Assembly (NCBI GenBank): GCA_016218705.1
Contig: JACRDC010000074.1
Location: forward strand, 1-58,408
Source of the DNA: Desulfarculus sp.
GTDB lineage: Bacteria; Desulfobacterota; Desulfarculia; Desulfarculales; Desulfarculaceae
Length of the DNA stretch: 58,408 nt
Reading direction: 5' to 3'
The notes below the pieces were generated by a model. The model saw only the letters and a program-made list of their open reading frames with translations, did no database searches and was not told where the DNA came from. Positions 16,492-25,451 of the stretch are shown one piece after another (within the stretch, counting starts at the first letter, position 1; each line of letters begins with the position of its first letter). A program made the translations under genes and the position numbers.

Positions 16492-18633
16492 TCAGGCCGG
16501 TTGGCTGGCTGGGGTTGGGGTTTCCTGGGCCACGATGGCCCCCTGCTGGCAGACGTGCGGGCACAGGCCGCAGTCCACGCACCAGGAGCGGTCAATGCTC
16601 ACGTGGCCGTCAGCGCTCCTGGCCAGGCCCGGGCAGGCGAACCAGGCCCCGCACAGGCCGCAGGCGGTGCACCCGCCCGCCGGCTCCAGCACCATGGTGC
16701 CCGTGGGACAGACGGCGGCGCACAGCCGGCAGGAGAGGCACTTCTTTTTGTCCACCTTGACGCGCCCCTTGCCGGTGCGCTTCAGCGCCCCGACCGGGCA
16801 GATGGCCACGCAGCGCCCGCAATCGGCGCAGGCCGCCACCTGGGGCGAGAAGACCGGCGGCGCGGGCCGCGCGGCGGCCAGCACCTCCACGGGGATTTGT
16901 CGGGGGATGGCCAGGCCCCGGTCCTTGGCCACGCAGGCGTGGCGGGCGATGACCACGGCCACGCCGCCCTCGGGCTTGGCCACATGGCGCTTGGCCCGGC
17001 GCAGTACTTTAAAGAACCCTGGCAGGTCGTAGGGGTCGGCCTGCTCGATCTGCCCCACGCCGCAGCCCTTGACCAGCTCCAGGAGGTCCACCCGATGCCC
17101 CGGGTGGCCGTCGGCGGTGAGCCCGGTCTCGGGGGTGGGCTGCATGCCGGTCATGCTGGTGGTCTGGTTGTCCAGGATCAACAGCACGAAGCGGGCGCCG
17201 TTGTGTACGGCGTTGATGAGCCCCGTGGTGCCTGAGTGAAAGAAGGTGGAGTCGCCGATGGTGGCCACCACCGGCTGGGCCTGGCCATCCAGTTGGTATA
17301 CCCGGCTCAAGGCCGCCGCGAAGGTGACGCTGGCGCCCATGTCGTGGCAGGTGTCCACGGCCCCCTGGTTCAGGCCCAGGGTATAGCAGCCGATGTCGCC
17401 GGGATAGATGCCCCGGGGAAAGACCCGGCGCATGGCGAAGAAGGCCGCGCGGTGGGCGCAGCCGGCGCACAGGTTGGGCCGGCGGGGCGGGGCCTGGTCG
17501 GGCACGGTCAGCAGGCGGCCCCGGGGCCGGGGCGTCTTGACCTTGGCCTCTTTGAGCGCCCGCTCCAGCACTTCGTAGAGCGCGTCGGGGGTCAGCTCGC
17601 CAGCGCTGGGCACGTGTCCGCTGTGGCGGCCCCACAGTCTTTCGCGCTGGGGCGACAAGAGCTCCAGCACCGGCTCGGTTTCCTCCAGCACCAGCACCCG
17701 CGAGCAGGAGGCCAGCAGGCGCTGGATGGGCGCCAGGGGCAGGGGATAGGGCACGGCGGTTTGCAGGAAGGGCAGGGGGCCATCCTCCACGTCCAGGCCC
17801 AGCTCGGCCAGCACGTCGCGGGCCAGGGCCGCGGCCACGCCCGACGACAAAATTCCCAGGGGGGCCTTCCTGGCCAGGGGCTGGCGGTGCCAGATGTTCA
17901 GCGCCGGGTCGGCGGCCACGTCCTGGGCGATGGCGGCCAGCTTGCCGTTGAGCTTGTGGTGCAGGGCCAGGCGCATCTTGGGTATGGCCGCCCAGCGGAA
18001 GGGATCGCGCTGGAAATTGGCGGGGCGCTTGAGTAGCAGCGGCTTGCCCAGCGTGATGTCCTGGCGGGCGTGGCAGACCCGCAGGGTGGGCCTGAGCATC
18101 ACCGGGATTTGGTATTTCTCGCTGAGGGCAAAGGCCGGGGCGATGAGGTCCCTGGCCTGGGCCGGGCTGTCGGGGTCGAAGACCGGCAGCTTGGCGAAGT
18201 GGGCCAGCAGACGGCTGTCCTGCTCGGTCTGGGAGGAATGGGGGCCAGGATCGTCGGCGCTGATGATGATGAACCCGCCGACGACGCCGATGTAGGCGGC
18301 GCTCATCACCGGGTCCAGCGCCACGTTGAGCCCCACCTGCTTCATGGCGCAGGCCGCGCGCTTGCCGGTGTAGGCGGCGGCCAGCGCCGTCTCCAGGGCC
18401 GCCTTCTCGTTTACCGACCACTCGCAGTATGGCGGTTGCTTCAGCTCCGCCCCAAAGCGCACCACCGCCGGCAGTATCTCGCTACTGGGCGTGCCGGGGT
18501 AGGCGGTCATGAAGTGCAGGCCAGCCTCGATGAGCCCGCGGGCGATGGCTTCGTTGCCGAGGAGAATCTGCTGCTTGTTGGCGGCTTTCACGGCTTGCTT
18601 CCTGGGAAGGGGTTGTGGCCCCCGAAAGGGCAT
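16492..18633 (-). CDS. iorA: Indolepyruvate:ferredoxin oxidoreductase alpha subunit with extended Fe-S tail
   Basis: A 713-residue subunit (or 699 if the GTG at 18591, which has AGGAAGC upstream, is used). It begins with the pyrimidine-binding domain (NEAIARGLIEAG, AYPGTPSSEI), has the C-terminal thiamine diphosphate domain (GDSTFFHSG ... LDNQTTSMTG) and ends in a ferredoxin region. That tail holds four cysteine groups: CADCGRCVAICP (602-613), CLSCRLCAAVCP, CTACGLCGAWFACP and CVDCGLCPHVCQQG. Usual IorA proteins end with two cluster motifs, so about 50 residues with two extra motifs appear to be added. Cytoplasmic, forms a dimer of IorAB pairs. Confidence 0.92.
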   Translation of the reverse strand: MPFRGPQPLPRKQAVKAANKQQILLGNEAIARGLIEAGLHFMTAYPGTPSSEILPAVVRFGAELKQPPYCEWSVNEKAALETALAAAYTGKRAACAMKQVGLNVALDPVMSAAYIGVVGGFIIISADDPGPHSSQTEQDSRLLAHFAKLPVFDPDSPAQARDLIAPAFALSEKYQIPVMLRPTLRVCHARQDITLGKPLLLKRPANFQRDPFRWAAIPKMRLALHHKLNGKLAAIAQDVAADPALNIWHRQPLARKAPLGILSSGVAAALARDVLAELGLDVEDGPLPFLQTAVPYPLPLAPIQRLLASCSRVLVLEETEPVLELLSPQRERLWGRHSGHVPSAGELTPDALYEVLERALKEAKVKTPRPRGRLLTVPDQAPPRRPNLCAGCAHRAAFFAMRRVFPRGIYPGDIGCYTLGLNQGAVDTCHDMGASVTFAAALSRVYQLDGQAQPVVATIGDSTFFHSGTTGLINAVHNGARFVLLILDNQTTSMTGMQPTPETGLTADGHPGHRVDLLELVKGCGVGQIEQADPYDLPGFFKVLRRAKRHVAKPEGGVAVVIARHACVAKDRGLAIPRQIPVEVLAAARPAPPVFSPQVAACADCGRCVAICPVGALKRTGKGRVKVDKKKCLSCRLCAAVCPTGTMVLEPAGGCTACGLCGAWFACPGLARSADGHVSIDRSWCVDCGLCPHVCQQGAIVAQETPTPASQPA

Positions 18634-18707
18634 CCGGGCCTTAGCCTAACCAGCCGGGCCGGGAGCGCGCAAGGTGTTTTATGGCGCGGCGGGCGGCAGT
18701 GTCCGCC

Positions 18708-19202
18708 TCACCCCAGCATCTTCTGCATCCACACCACGTCAAAGTCCTGGCCGTGCTTGCGCCCCACGCGCACAAAGCGCCCGGCCTCCTGGAAGCCGTG
18801 ACGGCGGGTGAAGCGCTGGCTGCCCTGGTTGTGGGAGTTGATGCTGGCCAACAGCGTGTCAATGCCCCTGCCTCGGGCCGCGTGCTCCAAGCGCTCCAAG
18901 AGGAGCACGCCCAGGCCCTGGCCGGTGTGCCCGGGCCTAAGGAACGTGGTGATCTCGGCCGCCCGCCGGAAGGTGGGCAGGTGGTGGATGGGGCGCAGGA
19001 AGGCGAAGCCCACCACCTGGCCCTGGCCGTCCTTGGCCACCAGGCTGGGGTAGTCCTGAATCATGGCCAGTAGCTTGCCCAGGCCCTCCAGGCCGATCTC
19101 CTCCTCGGCGTAGGCGGCCATGCCGTGGCGGATGTAGTGGTTGAGTATCTCCACCACGGCCTGATGGTAGCCCTGCTGCAAGGGCTCGCAGGCGTATGCC
19201 AT
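18708..19202 (-). CDS. GNAT-family N-acetyltransferase (phosphinothricin acetyltransferase-like)
   Basis: A 164-residue GNAT protein. The acetyl-CoA loop appears as RPGHTGQGLGVLLLERL (about 90-106), with a downstream NSHNQGSQRFTRRHGFQEAG segment typical of the PAT/MnaT branch that acetylates amino-acid-like amines. A GAGGGGAGG ribosome site precedes the ATG. The substrate is unknown. It follows the DUF4337 gene by 19 bases and may share its transcript. Confidence 0.8.
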   Translation of the reverse strand: MAYACEPLQQGYHQAVVEILNHYIRHGMAAYAEEEIGLEGLGKLLAMIQDYPSLVAKDGQGQVVGFAFLRPIHHLPTFRRAAEITTFLRPGHTGQGLGVLLLERLEHAARGRGIDTLLASINSHNQGSQRFTRRHGFQEAGRFVRVGRKHGQDFDVVWMQKMLG

Positions 19203-19221
19203 GGCGGCCTCCCCTCGCGGC

Positions 19222-19758
19222 CTAGAACAACATCAAAAAGCCGTTGGCGAAAAAAACCAGGCCAGCGGCGCCCACGGCCATGCCCAACAGCCACAGGGGC
19301 TTTTTCTTGAGCAGGGCGGAGATGGAGGAGAGCAGTATGCCAATCTGCAAGAAGATCAAGGCCATGCCGAAGGCCTGCGAGTGCTGCTGCGCGGCGTCGC
19401 GCACACCTTCCAGGCGCTTGGCCTCCTGGGATATCTCGGCCTTCTCCTGGTCGTAGCGCTTGAGTTTGTCGTTGTAGGCGGTGATCTTGTCCTGGAAGGA
19501 CTGCTTGAGTTCCGGAGCCAGGCTCTCGCCCAGCTTCTTCAGGTCAGCCTCCAGGACTTCCTTCTGGCCCTCGTAGATGTAGCCCTTGATGCTCTTGGCC
19601 TGGTAGTAGGACCACTGGTTGGAGGCTTGGGACTGGCTCATCACCGAGCGGGTGGAGTATTGCCCGCCCTTGAAGGTGGACAAGGTGGCGCAGACGGCCA
19701 GCACCACGGTGGTCAGGGCCACCCAATTCACCCATTTCTCTTTTTTTTCCTCGGCCAT
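19222..19758 (-). CDS. DUF4337-family membrane protein
   Basis: A 178-residue protein with an N-terminal membrane helix (about 10-28, WVALTTVVLAVCATLSTFKGG), a long charged coiled-coil-like middle (about 60-130) and two C-terminal helices (about 135-152 and 158-176). The stretch STFKGGQYSTRSV ... SQASNQWSYYQAKSIK is characteristic of DUF4337. Function is unknown. ATG 19758 lies just after a purine-rich segment; in-frame codons upstream are GC-rich junk. Confidence 0.82.
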   Translation of the reverse strand: MAEEKKEKWVNWVALTTVVLAVCATLSTFKGGQYSTRSVMSQSQASNQWSYYQAKSIKGYIYEGQKEVLEADLKKLGESLAPELKQSFQDKITAYNDKLKRYDQEKAEISQEAKRLEGVRDAAQQHSQAFGMALIFLQIGILLSSISALLKKKPLWLLGMAVGAAGLVFFANGFLMLF

Positions 19759-19901
19759 GGTCGTGGGTCCTTTCGTTGAATACTTCAATGACGGCCATGC
19801 GGGTGGCCCGGTGCCCGGGCTGGCAACAACGGGTCGGGCGGGGTTGTCATTCCAGCCGACCCAAACGGCTCCCGTGGAGCTTGCTGAATCTTGCAGTGGG
19901 A

Positions 19902-20708
19902 TTATAACGATTTGCGCCGCGAAGGGAAGGGGGGTAAGAGGTCCAGGGCCAGGCCCAGGCTGGGCAGGTCGTGGCCGCTGACATGGCGCCAGAAATCGCC
20001 CAGATAGCCCAGGCCCGGCCGCAGCAGGGCCGGCGACAGGCTCAAGCGCCCCAATGCCGGGGGCCCCAGGGACAGGGCCGAGCCCAGGGACTTGACCAGT
20101 CCCGGCGGCACCTGGCGGTCCTGGGCCTGGGGCGGGCATTCCTGGCAAGCCAGGCCGCCGGCCAGGCTCAGGCGGGGCTGAGCCACCTGTTCCAGGGGCC
20201 GCCCGCAGTGCAGGCAGGACCCCAGGGCCAGGCCATAGCCCATCTCCCCCAGCAGGCGGGCCAGGAAGATGACCAGGGCCGAGGCCATCTCGTGAACATT
20301 CTCGGCCCGCTCCAGGCGGGCCAGGGTCATCAGGGCCAGATCAAGCGCCCCGGGGTGGGGGTCGTGGGGGGCGGCGGCCCGCAGCAGAAGCTCCAGCACC
20401 GGCCCGGCATGAAGCAGGCGGCGATAGTCCTGCCTGAGCCCCAGGTGGCTGGCCAGAAGCCGCGCCCCCTGCAACAGCCACAGGTCGTCCCGGCGGCCGG
20501 GCAGCAGGCCCACCTCCAGGTGATGGCCGGCCAGCAAGAGCCCGAAGAAGCGCTTCTGCGAGCGCTTGCCCCCCTTGGCCAGGCCGGTGACGCGGCCCAA
20601 CTCGCGGCTGAACAGGTCGACCATGATGTCGCTCTCGCCCACCGGGCGCAGCCGTAGCACCAGGGCCGAGAGGGGGCGTGGTTCGGGCGGGGGCAGGGCG
20701 CGGCTCAT
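19902..20708 (-). CDS. recO: DNA repair protein RecO
   Basis: A 268-residue RecO. The N-terminal OB-fold has the pattern ALVLRLRPVGESDIMVDLFSRELGRVTGLAKGGKRSQKRF (about 14-53), and the zinc-binding pair is CLHCG ... CQEC near 180-210. It loads RecA at gaps with RecR and anneals strands. The start overlaps the end of the alpha/beta hydrolase gene by four bases (ATGA). Leucine- and proline-rich but full length. Confidence 0.9.
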   Translation of the reverse strand: MSRALPPPEPRPLSALVLRLRPVGESDIMVDLFSRELGRVTGLAKGGKRSQKRFFGLLLAGHHLEVGLLPGRRDDLWLLQGARLLASHLGLRQDYRRLLHAGPVLELLLRAAAPHDPHPGALDLALMTLARLERAENVHEMASALVIFLARLLGEMGYGLALGSCLHCGRPLEQVAQPRLSLAGGLACQECPPQAQDRQVPPGLVKSLGSALSLGPPALGRLSLSPALLRPGLGYLGDFWRHVSGHDLPSLGLALDLLPPFPSRRKSL

Positions 20709-21580
20709 GGCCGGCGCCCCAGGAACTCCAGCACCTGGCGGGCCAGCTCCTCGGGCGCCAGGTAGGGCACCATGTGCCCGCCTGGCAGGCGCGCCCGGGT
20801 CTGACCGGGAGGCAGGCTGTCCCACAGGCGCTGGGTCTGGGCCGCTGGCGTCACGTGGTCGCCCAGGCCCTCCAGCAATAGCACCGGCCCGGCCAGGCCG
20901 GCCAGCCTGCCGGCCAGGGGCAAGCTGAGCACCCCCCGGGCGGCGCGCACCAGGGCCCGCTCGCGATAGGGGCGCTCGGGGCCGGACCACTGGGCCAGGA
21001 GGCGCTGCGCGAACTCCGGGAAGCCCGGCCAGGTGGGCTGGCCCCAAGGGGGCTGGTTGAAGACATAGGCCGCGGCCAGCCTGAGCAGGCCGGGGTGATA
21101 GCAGCGCAGGCGGCCGCCCCGGCTGAGCAGGGCGTGCAGGGCCTCCTGGGGCCAGGAAAGGGCCGGCTGCCCGCCGGCCGGGCACAGGGCCACCAGGCGG
21201 CCCACCAGGTGGGGGTGCTCGCGGGCCAGCCAGAGCACCGTCTGGCCTCCCAGGGAATGTCCCAGCCAATCCGCGCGCTTAAGCCCCAGAAGCCCGGCCA
21301 GGGCCTTGAGTTGCCCGGCCAGCCAGGGAACGGTGTAGGGGGCGTCGGGCTTGTGGGAGAGCCCGAAGCCGGGCAGATCGGGGATGAGGCAGGTGCGCTG
21401 GGGGGCCAAGAGGGGGGCCACGTCGTAGAAGTCCTCGGCGCCGCCGCCCAGGCCATGCACCAGCACCAGGGCCGGACCCTGGCCGCCGGCCACCAGGCGC
21501 AGCCAGCCCCAGTCCAGGCTGAGCCAGCGCTCGCTGAAGCCCGGGGGCAACAGACGGGGGTATGGGGAGGGATGCTCCAT
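20705..21580 (-). CDS. Alpha/beta hydrolase
   Basis: A 291-residue alpha/beta-fold hydrolase. The oxyanion HG motif is LVLVHGLGGG (about 38-47), the nucleophile elbow is GHSLGG (about 107-112), the acid is likely in LLLEGLGDHVTP, and the histidine is in LPGGHMVPYL near the C-terminus. There is no signal peptide. The reaction (esterase, lactonase, C-C hydrolase) cannot be told. It is coupled to recO by an ATGA overlap. Confidence 0.85.
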   Translation of the reverse strand: MEHPSPYPRLLPPGFSERWLSLDWGWLRLVAGGQGPALVLVHGLGGGAEDFYDVAPLLAPQRTCLIPDLPGFGLSHKPDAPYTVPWLAGQLKALAGLLGLKRADWLGHSLGGQTVLWLAREHPHLVGRLVALCPAGGQPALSWPQEALHALLSRGGRLRCYHPGLLRLAAAYVFNQPPWGQPTWPGFPEFAQRLLAQWSGPERPYRERALVRAARGVLSLPLAGRLAGLAGPVLLLEGLGDHVTPAAQTQRLWDSLPPGQTRARLPGGHMVPYLAPEELARQVLEFLGRRP

Positions 21581-21691
21581 GATTTCGCCCTTTTCCCTTG
21601 CCGCTGGCCAGCGGGCCTAGTATGCTCTGAATAAGGCCCCTCGACAGGGGCACAGATTGTTTTTTGGCGTATATTCTATAAAAATACCACG

Positions 21692-21713
21692 CGGGTTGTT
21701 AACCCGGCTTTTT
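21692..21713 (+). terminator. Small hairpin with T-run in the sigma-factor leader
   Basis: A six-bp stem (CGGGTT 21692-21697 with AACCCG 21701-21706, loop GTT) followed by GC and five T residues (21709-21713). It lies 41 bases before the sigma-factor start and after an AT-rich stretch that may hold the promoter. It could be a weak attenuator or simply the end of a short upstream transcript. Confidence 0.35.
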
Positions 21714-21754
21714 CAAGGCACCCTCCAGGCGATAAGGACCAGCGGCCATAGCCC

Positions 21755-22852
21755 ATGTCCAAGCGTTCCTCCAAGGATTTCGGGGCCTCCCTGGACCAGG
21801 GCGAAGCCCTGCTCGACCCCGAGGTGCTGGACCCCGAGAGGTCCCTGGAGGGTGATGACCATGAGGAGGGGGAGGGCCTGGAGGAGGCCGGGCTGGACCT
21901 GGAGGAGGGGGCCGAGTTGGAGGCCGAGGAGTCGGCCCTGGACCTGGCCGACGAGTTGGCCCCCAGCGGCCAGCCCCACCCCCCGGCCCCGGTGGATGCC
22001 CTGCAACGCTACCTGTGGGAAGTGCGCCAGTACCCCCTGCTCAGCCGCGAGGAGGAAGAGGTCCTGGCCCGGCGCTACGCCGAGAACGGCGACCCCGAGG
22101 CGGCGGCCAAGCTGGTGACCTCCAACCTGCGCCTGGTCATCAAGATCGCCATGGAGCACCAGCGCTACTGGATGCGCAACCTGCTTGACCTGGTGCAGGA
22201 GGGCAACACGGGCCTGTTGCAGGCGGTCAAGAAATTCGACCCCTTCCGGGGCATCAAGTTCTCCTACTACGCCTCCTTCTGGATCAAGGCCTACATCCTC
22301 AAGTTCATCATGGACAACTGGCGCCTGGTGCGCCTGGGCACCACCCAGGCCCAGCGCAAGCTGTTCTACAACCTACGGCGCGAGAAGGAAAAGCTGCGCG
22401 CCCTGGGCATCTCGCCCGGGGCCAGGCTCCTGAGCGACCGCCTGGGGGTGAGCGAGCAGGAGGTGGTGGACATGGAGCAGCGCCTGGACTCCTGGGAGCT
22501 GTCCCTGGACGCCCCGGTGCGCGAGGAGTCCGACGACGCCCACCAAAGCTTCATGCCCGACGACAAGCCCGCGGCCGATGAGTTGCTCTCGGGCAATCAG
22601 TTGCGCCGGCTCTTCCACGACCAGCTCATGGCCTTCCGCCAGACCCTGGACGACAAGGAACGCGACATCCTGGACCGCCGGCTGTTGTCCGAGGAGCCCA
22701 TAACCTTGAGCGAATTGGGCGCGGCCCACAACATCAGCCGCGAGCGCATACGCCAGATACAGGAGCGCCTGCTGGGCAAGCTGCACCGCTACCTGCGCGA
22801 GCACATCCAGGACTTTGACGAGCAATTCGCTGATCTGACCAGCAGCGACTAG
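21755..22852 (+). CDS. rpoH: RpoH-like (sigma-32 family) RNA polymerase sigma factor
   Basis: A 365-residue sigma factor. Residues 1-85 are a very acidic extension. Region 1.2 is at about 87-110 (ALQRYLWEVRQYPLLSREEE), region 2 at about 127-195 (NLRLVIKIA, LLDLVQEGNTGLLQAVKKFDP, FSYYASFWIKAYILKFI), and region 4 near 310-345 (LGAAHNISRERIRQIQERLL). The segment NWRLVRLGTTQAQRKLFYNLR in region 2.4-3.0 is the RpoH-box pattern. It likely directs heat-shock or envelope-stress transcription. Start is weakly supported by AAGGACC rather far upstream. Followed by the TPR gene 33 bases on. Confidence 0.88.
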   Translation: MSKRSSKDFGASLDQGEALLDPEVLDPERSLEGDDHEEGEGLEEAGLDLEEGAELEAEESALDLADELAPSGQPHPPAPVDALQRYLWEVRQYPLLSREEEEVLARRYAENGDPEAAAKLVTSNLRLVIKIAMEHQRYWMRNLLDLVQEGNTGLLQAVKKFDPFRGIKFSYYASFWIKAYILKFIMDNWRLVRLGTTQAQRKLFYNLRREKEKLRALGISPGARLLSDRLGVSEQEVVDMEQRLDSWELSLDAPVREESDDAHQSFMPDDKPAADELLSGNQLRRLFHDQLMAFRQTLDDKERDILDRRLLSEEPITLSELGAAHNISRERIRQIQERLLGKLHRYLREHIQDFDEQFADLTSSD

Positions 22853-22885
22853 AGGCACCAGCACCATGGGCAAGGCGAACGAATC

Positions 22886-24643
22886 TTGGCGATAGCTACC
22901 GGCACACTCCCCCACCTGATGCGCGGCGCGCGGCTGGTCCTGGCCTTGATGCTCCTGGCCCTGACCCTGGGCTGCGCGCCCAAGACCTTCTCCCCGCCTC
23001 CTCCTCCGCCCCCCGGTCCGCCCAAGGCGGCCAAGTCGGGCCAGGAGGGGCTGGCCCTGTTCGCCATGGCCGAGCGCCTGCAAAAGGCCGGCGACAGCGA
23101 GGGGGCCTTGCGGCTCTTGGGCCAGGCCGCCGAGAAGGACCCCCAGAGCGGTTTTTTACGTCTGGAGATGGCCCGGGTGCACCTGAGCCAGGGCAACCTG
23201 GACCTGGCCCTGGCCGAGGCCGAGCAGGCCAGCAAGCGAAGCCCCGAGTTGGCGGACGCCTGGGTGCTCCAGGGTGGGCTGCACGCCAACCGCAAGGACC
23301 TGGCGCAGGCCATCGCCGCATACGAGAAGGTGCTCAAGCTGGAGCCCGGGCACGACGAGGCCCAGCTCTTTTTAGGCTCGCTCTACCTGGAGGACGGCCG
23401 CCAGAAGGAGGCCACCCAAATACTCGAGGCCCTGGTCAAGCGCCGGCCCGAGCTGGCCCTGGCCCGCTACTACTACGGGCAGGCCCTGGCCAGCCAGAAA
23501 CGCCACCGGGCCGCCGAGCAGCAGTACCGCGCCGCGGCCGACACCTCGCCCCAGTTCCTGGCCGCCCTGTTCGAGCTGGCCAAGCTCTACGAATTGCAGC
23601 GGCTCACCGACAAGGCCGAGGCCACCTACCTGGAGATATTGCGCAAGAACCCCGACTCCACCGCCGCCCACGACCTTCTGGGCCGGCTGTTCCTGCGCAC
23701 CGGCCGCTACCAGGAGGCCCTGCACCAGTTCGCCATCGTCAAGGGCCTGGGCCAGGAAGACAGCGAGGTGCGGGTCAAGATCGGCCTGGTCTACTTTGAG
23801 CAGGGGCGTTACGGCCAGGCCGCCGATGAGTTCCGGGGCATCCTCAAGCAGGAGCCGGACAACCAGCGCGCCCGCTATTACCTGGGCGTGTCCCTGCAGG
23901 AGGACGGCAAGGACCAGGAGGCCCTGCAAGAGCTCAAGGCCGTCAAACCCGAGGCCGAGTTCTTCGTGGACGCCTGCCTGCACCAAGCCGAGATTCTGGA
24001 CAAGCAGAAGCGCCGGGCCGAGGCCGTGCAGTTGTTGCAGGAGGCCCGCAAGATCAAACCCAAGGACGTGGACCTGCTGGTGGCCCTGGCGGCCCTGATG
24101 GAGGCCGACAGCCAGTTGAAGGAGGCCGAGGCCCACCTGCGCGAGGCCCTGCAAAACGAGCCCAAGAACGCCGAGACCCACTTCCGTCTGGGAGTGGTGC
24201 TGGACAAGCGGGGCGAGAACAAGGCGGCCATGGCCCAGATGCGCAAGGCCATCGAGCTCAACGACCGCCACGCCAAGGCGCTCAACTACCTGGGCTACAC
24301 CATGGCCGAGCAGGGCGGCGACCTTAACGAGGCCGAGCGCCTGGTGCGCCGGGCCTTGGCCGTGGAGCCCTTCAGCAGCTACATCCTGGACAGCCTGGGC
24401 TGGGTCTATTTCAAGAAAGGCCAATTCGAGCAGGCCTACAACTACCTGTCGCGGGCGGTGGCCACCGGCGACCAGGACCCGGTGATCTACGAGCACCTGG
24501 GCGACGCCGCCATGGCCACCAAGCGCTACGAGGAGGCGCTGAAGGCCTACGAGCAGGCCCTCAAGCGCGCCGCCAATGGCCAGGCCGCCACGGCCCTGCG
24601 CGCCAAAATCGCGGAGGCCCGCGGGCACCTGAGGTCCAGGTGA
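22886..24643 (+). CDS. TPR-repeat lipoprotein
   Basis: A 585-residue protein with a signal peptide ending in a lipobox (LTLGC, about 26-30), a proline run, then some sixteen tetratricopeptide repeats filling the rest (for instance HFRLGVVLDKRGENKAAMAQM and LDSLGWVYFKKGQFEQA). Probably an outer-membrane or periplasmic scaffold. The start is uncertain: TTG 22886 has AAGGCG upstream, while ATG 22919 gives a more canonical lipoprotein signal but no ribosome site. The LolB-like gene follows after four bases; both probably act at the outer membrane. Confidence 0.88.
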   Translation: MAIATGTLPHLMRGARLVLALMLLALTLGCAPKTFSPPPPPPPGPPKAAKSGQEGLALFAMAERLQKAGDSEGALRLLGQAAEKDPQSGFLRLEMARVHLSQGNLDLALAEAEQASKRSPELADAWVLQGGLHANRKDLAQAIAAYEKVLKLEPGHDEAQLFLGSLYLEDGRQKEATQILEALVKRRPELALARYYYGQALASQKRHRAAEQQYRAAADTSPQFLAALFELAKLYELQRLTDKAEATYLEILRKNPDSTAAHDLLGRLFLRTGRYQEALHQFAIVKGLGQEDSEVRVKIGLVYFEQGRYGQAADEFRGILKQEPDNQRARYYLGVSLQEDGKDQEALQELKAVKPEAEFFVDACLHQAEILDKQKRRAEAVQLLQEARKIKPKDVDLLVALAALMEADSQLKEAEAHLREALQNEPKNAETHFRLGVVLDKRGENKAAMAQMRKAIELNDRHAKALNYLGYTMAEQGGDLNEAERLVRRALAVEPFSSYILDSLGWVYFKKGQFEQAYNYLSRAVATGDQDPVIYEHLGDAAMATKRYEEALKAYEQALKRAANGQAATALRAKIAEARGHLRSR

Positions 24644-24647
24644 TCCG

Positions 24648-25451
24648 GTGTCCAGAGGTTTTTCCCGCCAACCCCTAGCCTTGATGGTTTTCCTGGCTAC
24701 CTGCGCCTGGTTGTTGGGCGCCTGCGCCACCATGCCCGGCGGTCCGGTGGCCGGTCTGGCCCCCGGCGGTGCCCAGGTTGTGGAGCGCCTGGAGGCGCGC
24801 CGGCAGGCCGCTAGGAGCTTCAGCATGCAGGGCGAGATACAGGGGCAGAACCCCGCCGGCGAGCTCAATGGCGAGCAACGCATCATGGGGCGCTATCCCG
24901 ACCGCCTGCGGGCCGAGGTGATGGGACCCTTCGGCCGTCCGGCGCTCTTGCTGCTCTGCGACGGCACGCGCATGGCCGTGCTGGCCTACGGCGAGAACAA
25001 GGCCTACCAGGGGCCGGCCTCGCGGGCCAACGTGGCCCGCTTCCTGGGCCTGTCGCTCACCCCCGCCGAGGTCTACGCCCTCCTGAGCGGCTCGGTGCCC
25101 CTGATCGCCCCCCAGGAGGCCCGGGTGCTGGGTTCCTCCCAGGCGGGCCGGGCCGTGCTGCAGATGAAAAACGCCGACAACCTGGAGCAGGGCCTGATCT
25201 TCAGCCTGGACGACTACACGGTCTTCGAGTCCTGGGTCAGCGACCGCGCTGGCGGCAATTCCCTGAGCGCCCGCTTTGAGGCCTTCAGCAACCTGGCCGG
25301 CGGGCGCTACCCCCGGCGCATCAGGCTCAGCGACCAGGAGGGGCGCTCCCTGGTCCTGGACAGCGATCAACTGGCCATCAACCCCAGCCTGGACGACAAG
25401 CTCTTCGAGCCCACCCTGCCGCCGGGGGTGGAGGTGATCCCCTTGCCATGA
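24648..25451 (+). CDS. LolB/DUF4292-like outer-membrane lipoprotein
   Basis: A 267-residue lipoprotein starting at GTG. The lipobox is LLGAC at about 22-26. The mature part has the LolB/LppX-like pattern of this family: a first strand with FSMQGEIQGQ, GEQRIMGRYPDRLRAEVMGPFGRPALLLLCDG, then a surface of strands ending RIRLSD. Such proteins receive or shuttle lipoproteins or lipids at the outer membrane. The pairing with a TPR lipoprotein upstream is recurrent in Desulfobacterota as far as I recall. Mut7-C overlaps its stop by four bases. Confidence 0.78.
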   Translation: MSRGFSRQPLALMVFLATCAWLLGACATMPGGPVAGLAPGGAQVVERLEARRQAARSFSMQGEIQGQNPAGELNGEQRIMGRYPDRLRAEVMGPFGRPALLLLCDGTRMAVLAYGENKAYQGPASRANVARFLGLSLTPAEVYALLSGSVPLIAPQEARVLGSSQAGRAVLQMKNADNLEQGLIFSLDDYTVFESWVSDRAGGNSLSARFEAFSNLAGGRYPRRIRLSDQEGRSLVLDSDQLAINPSLDDKLFEPTLPPGVEVIPLP

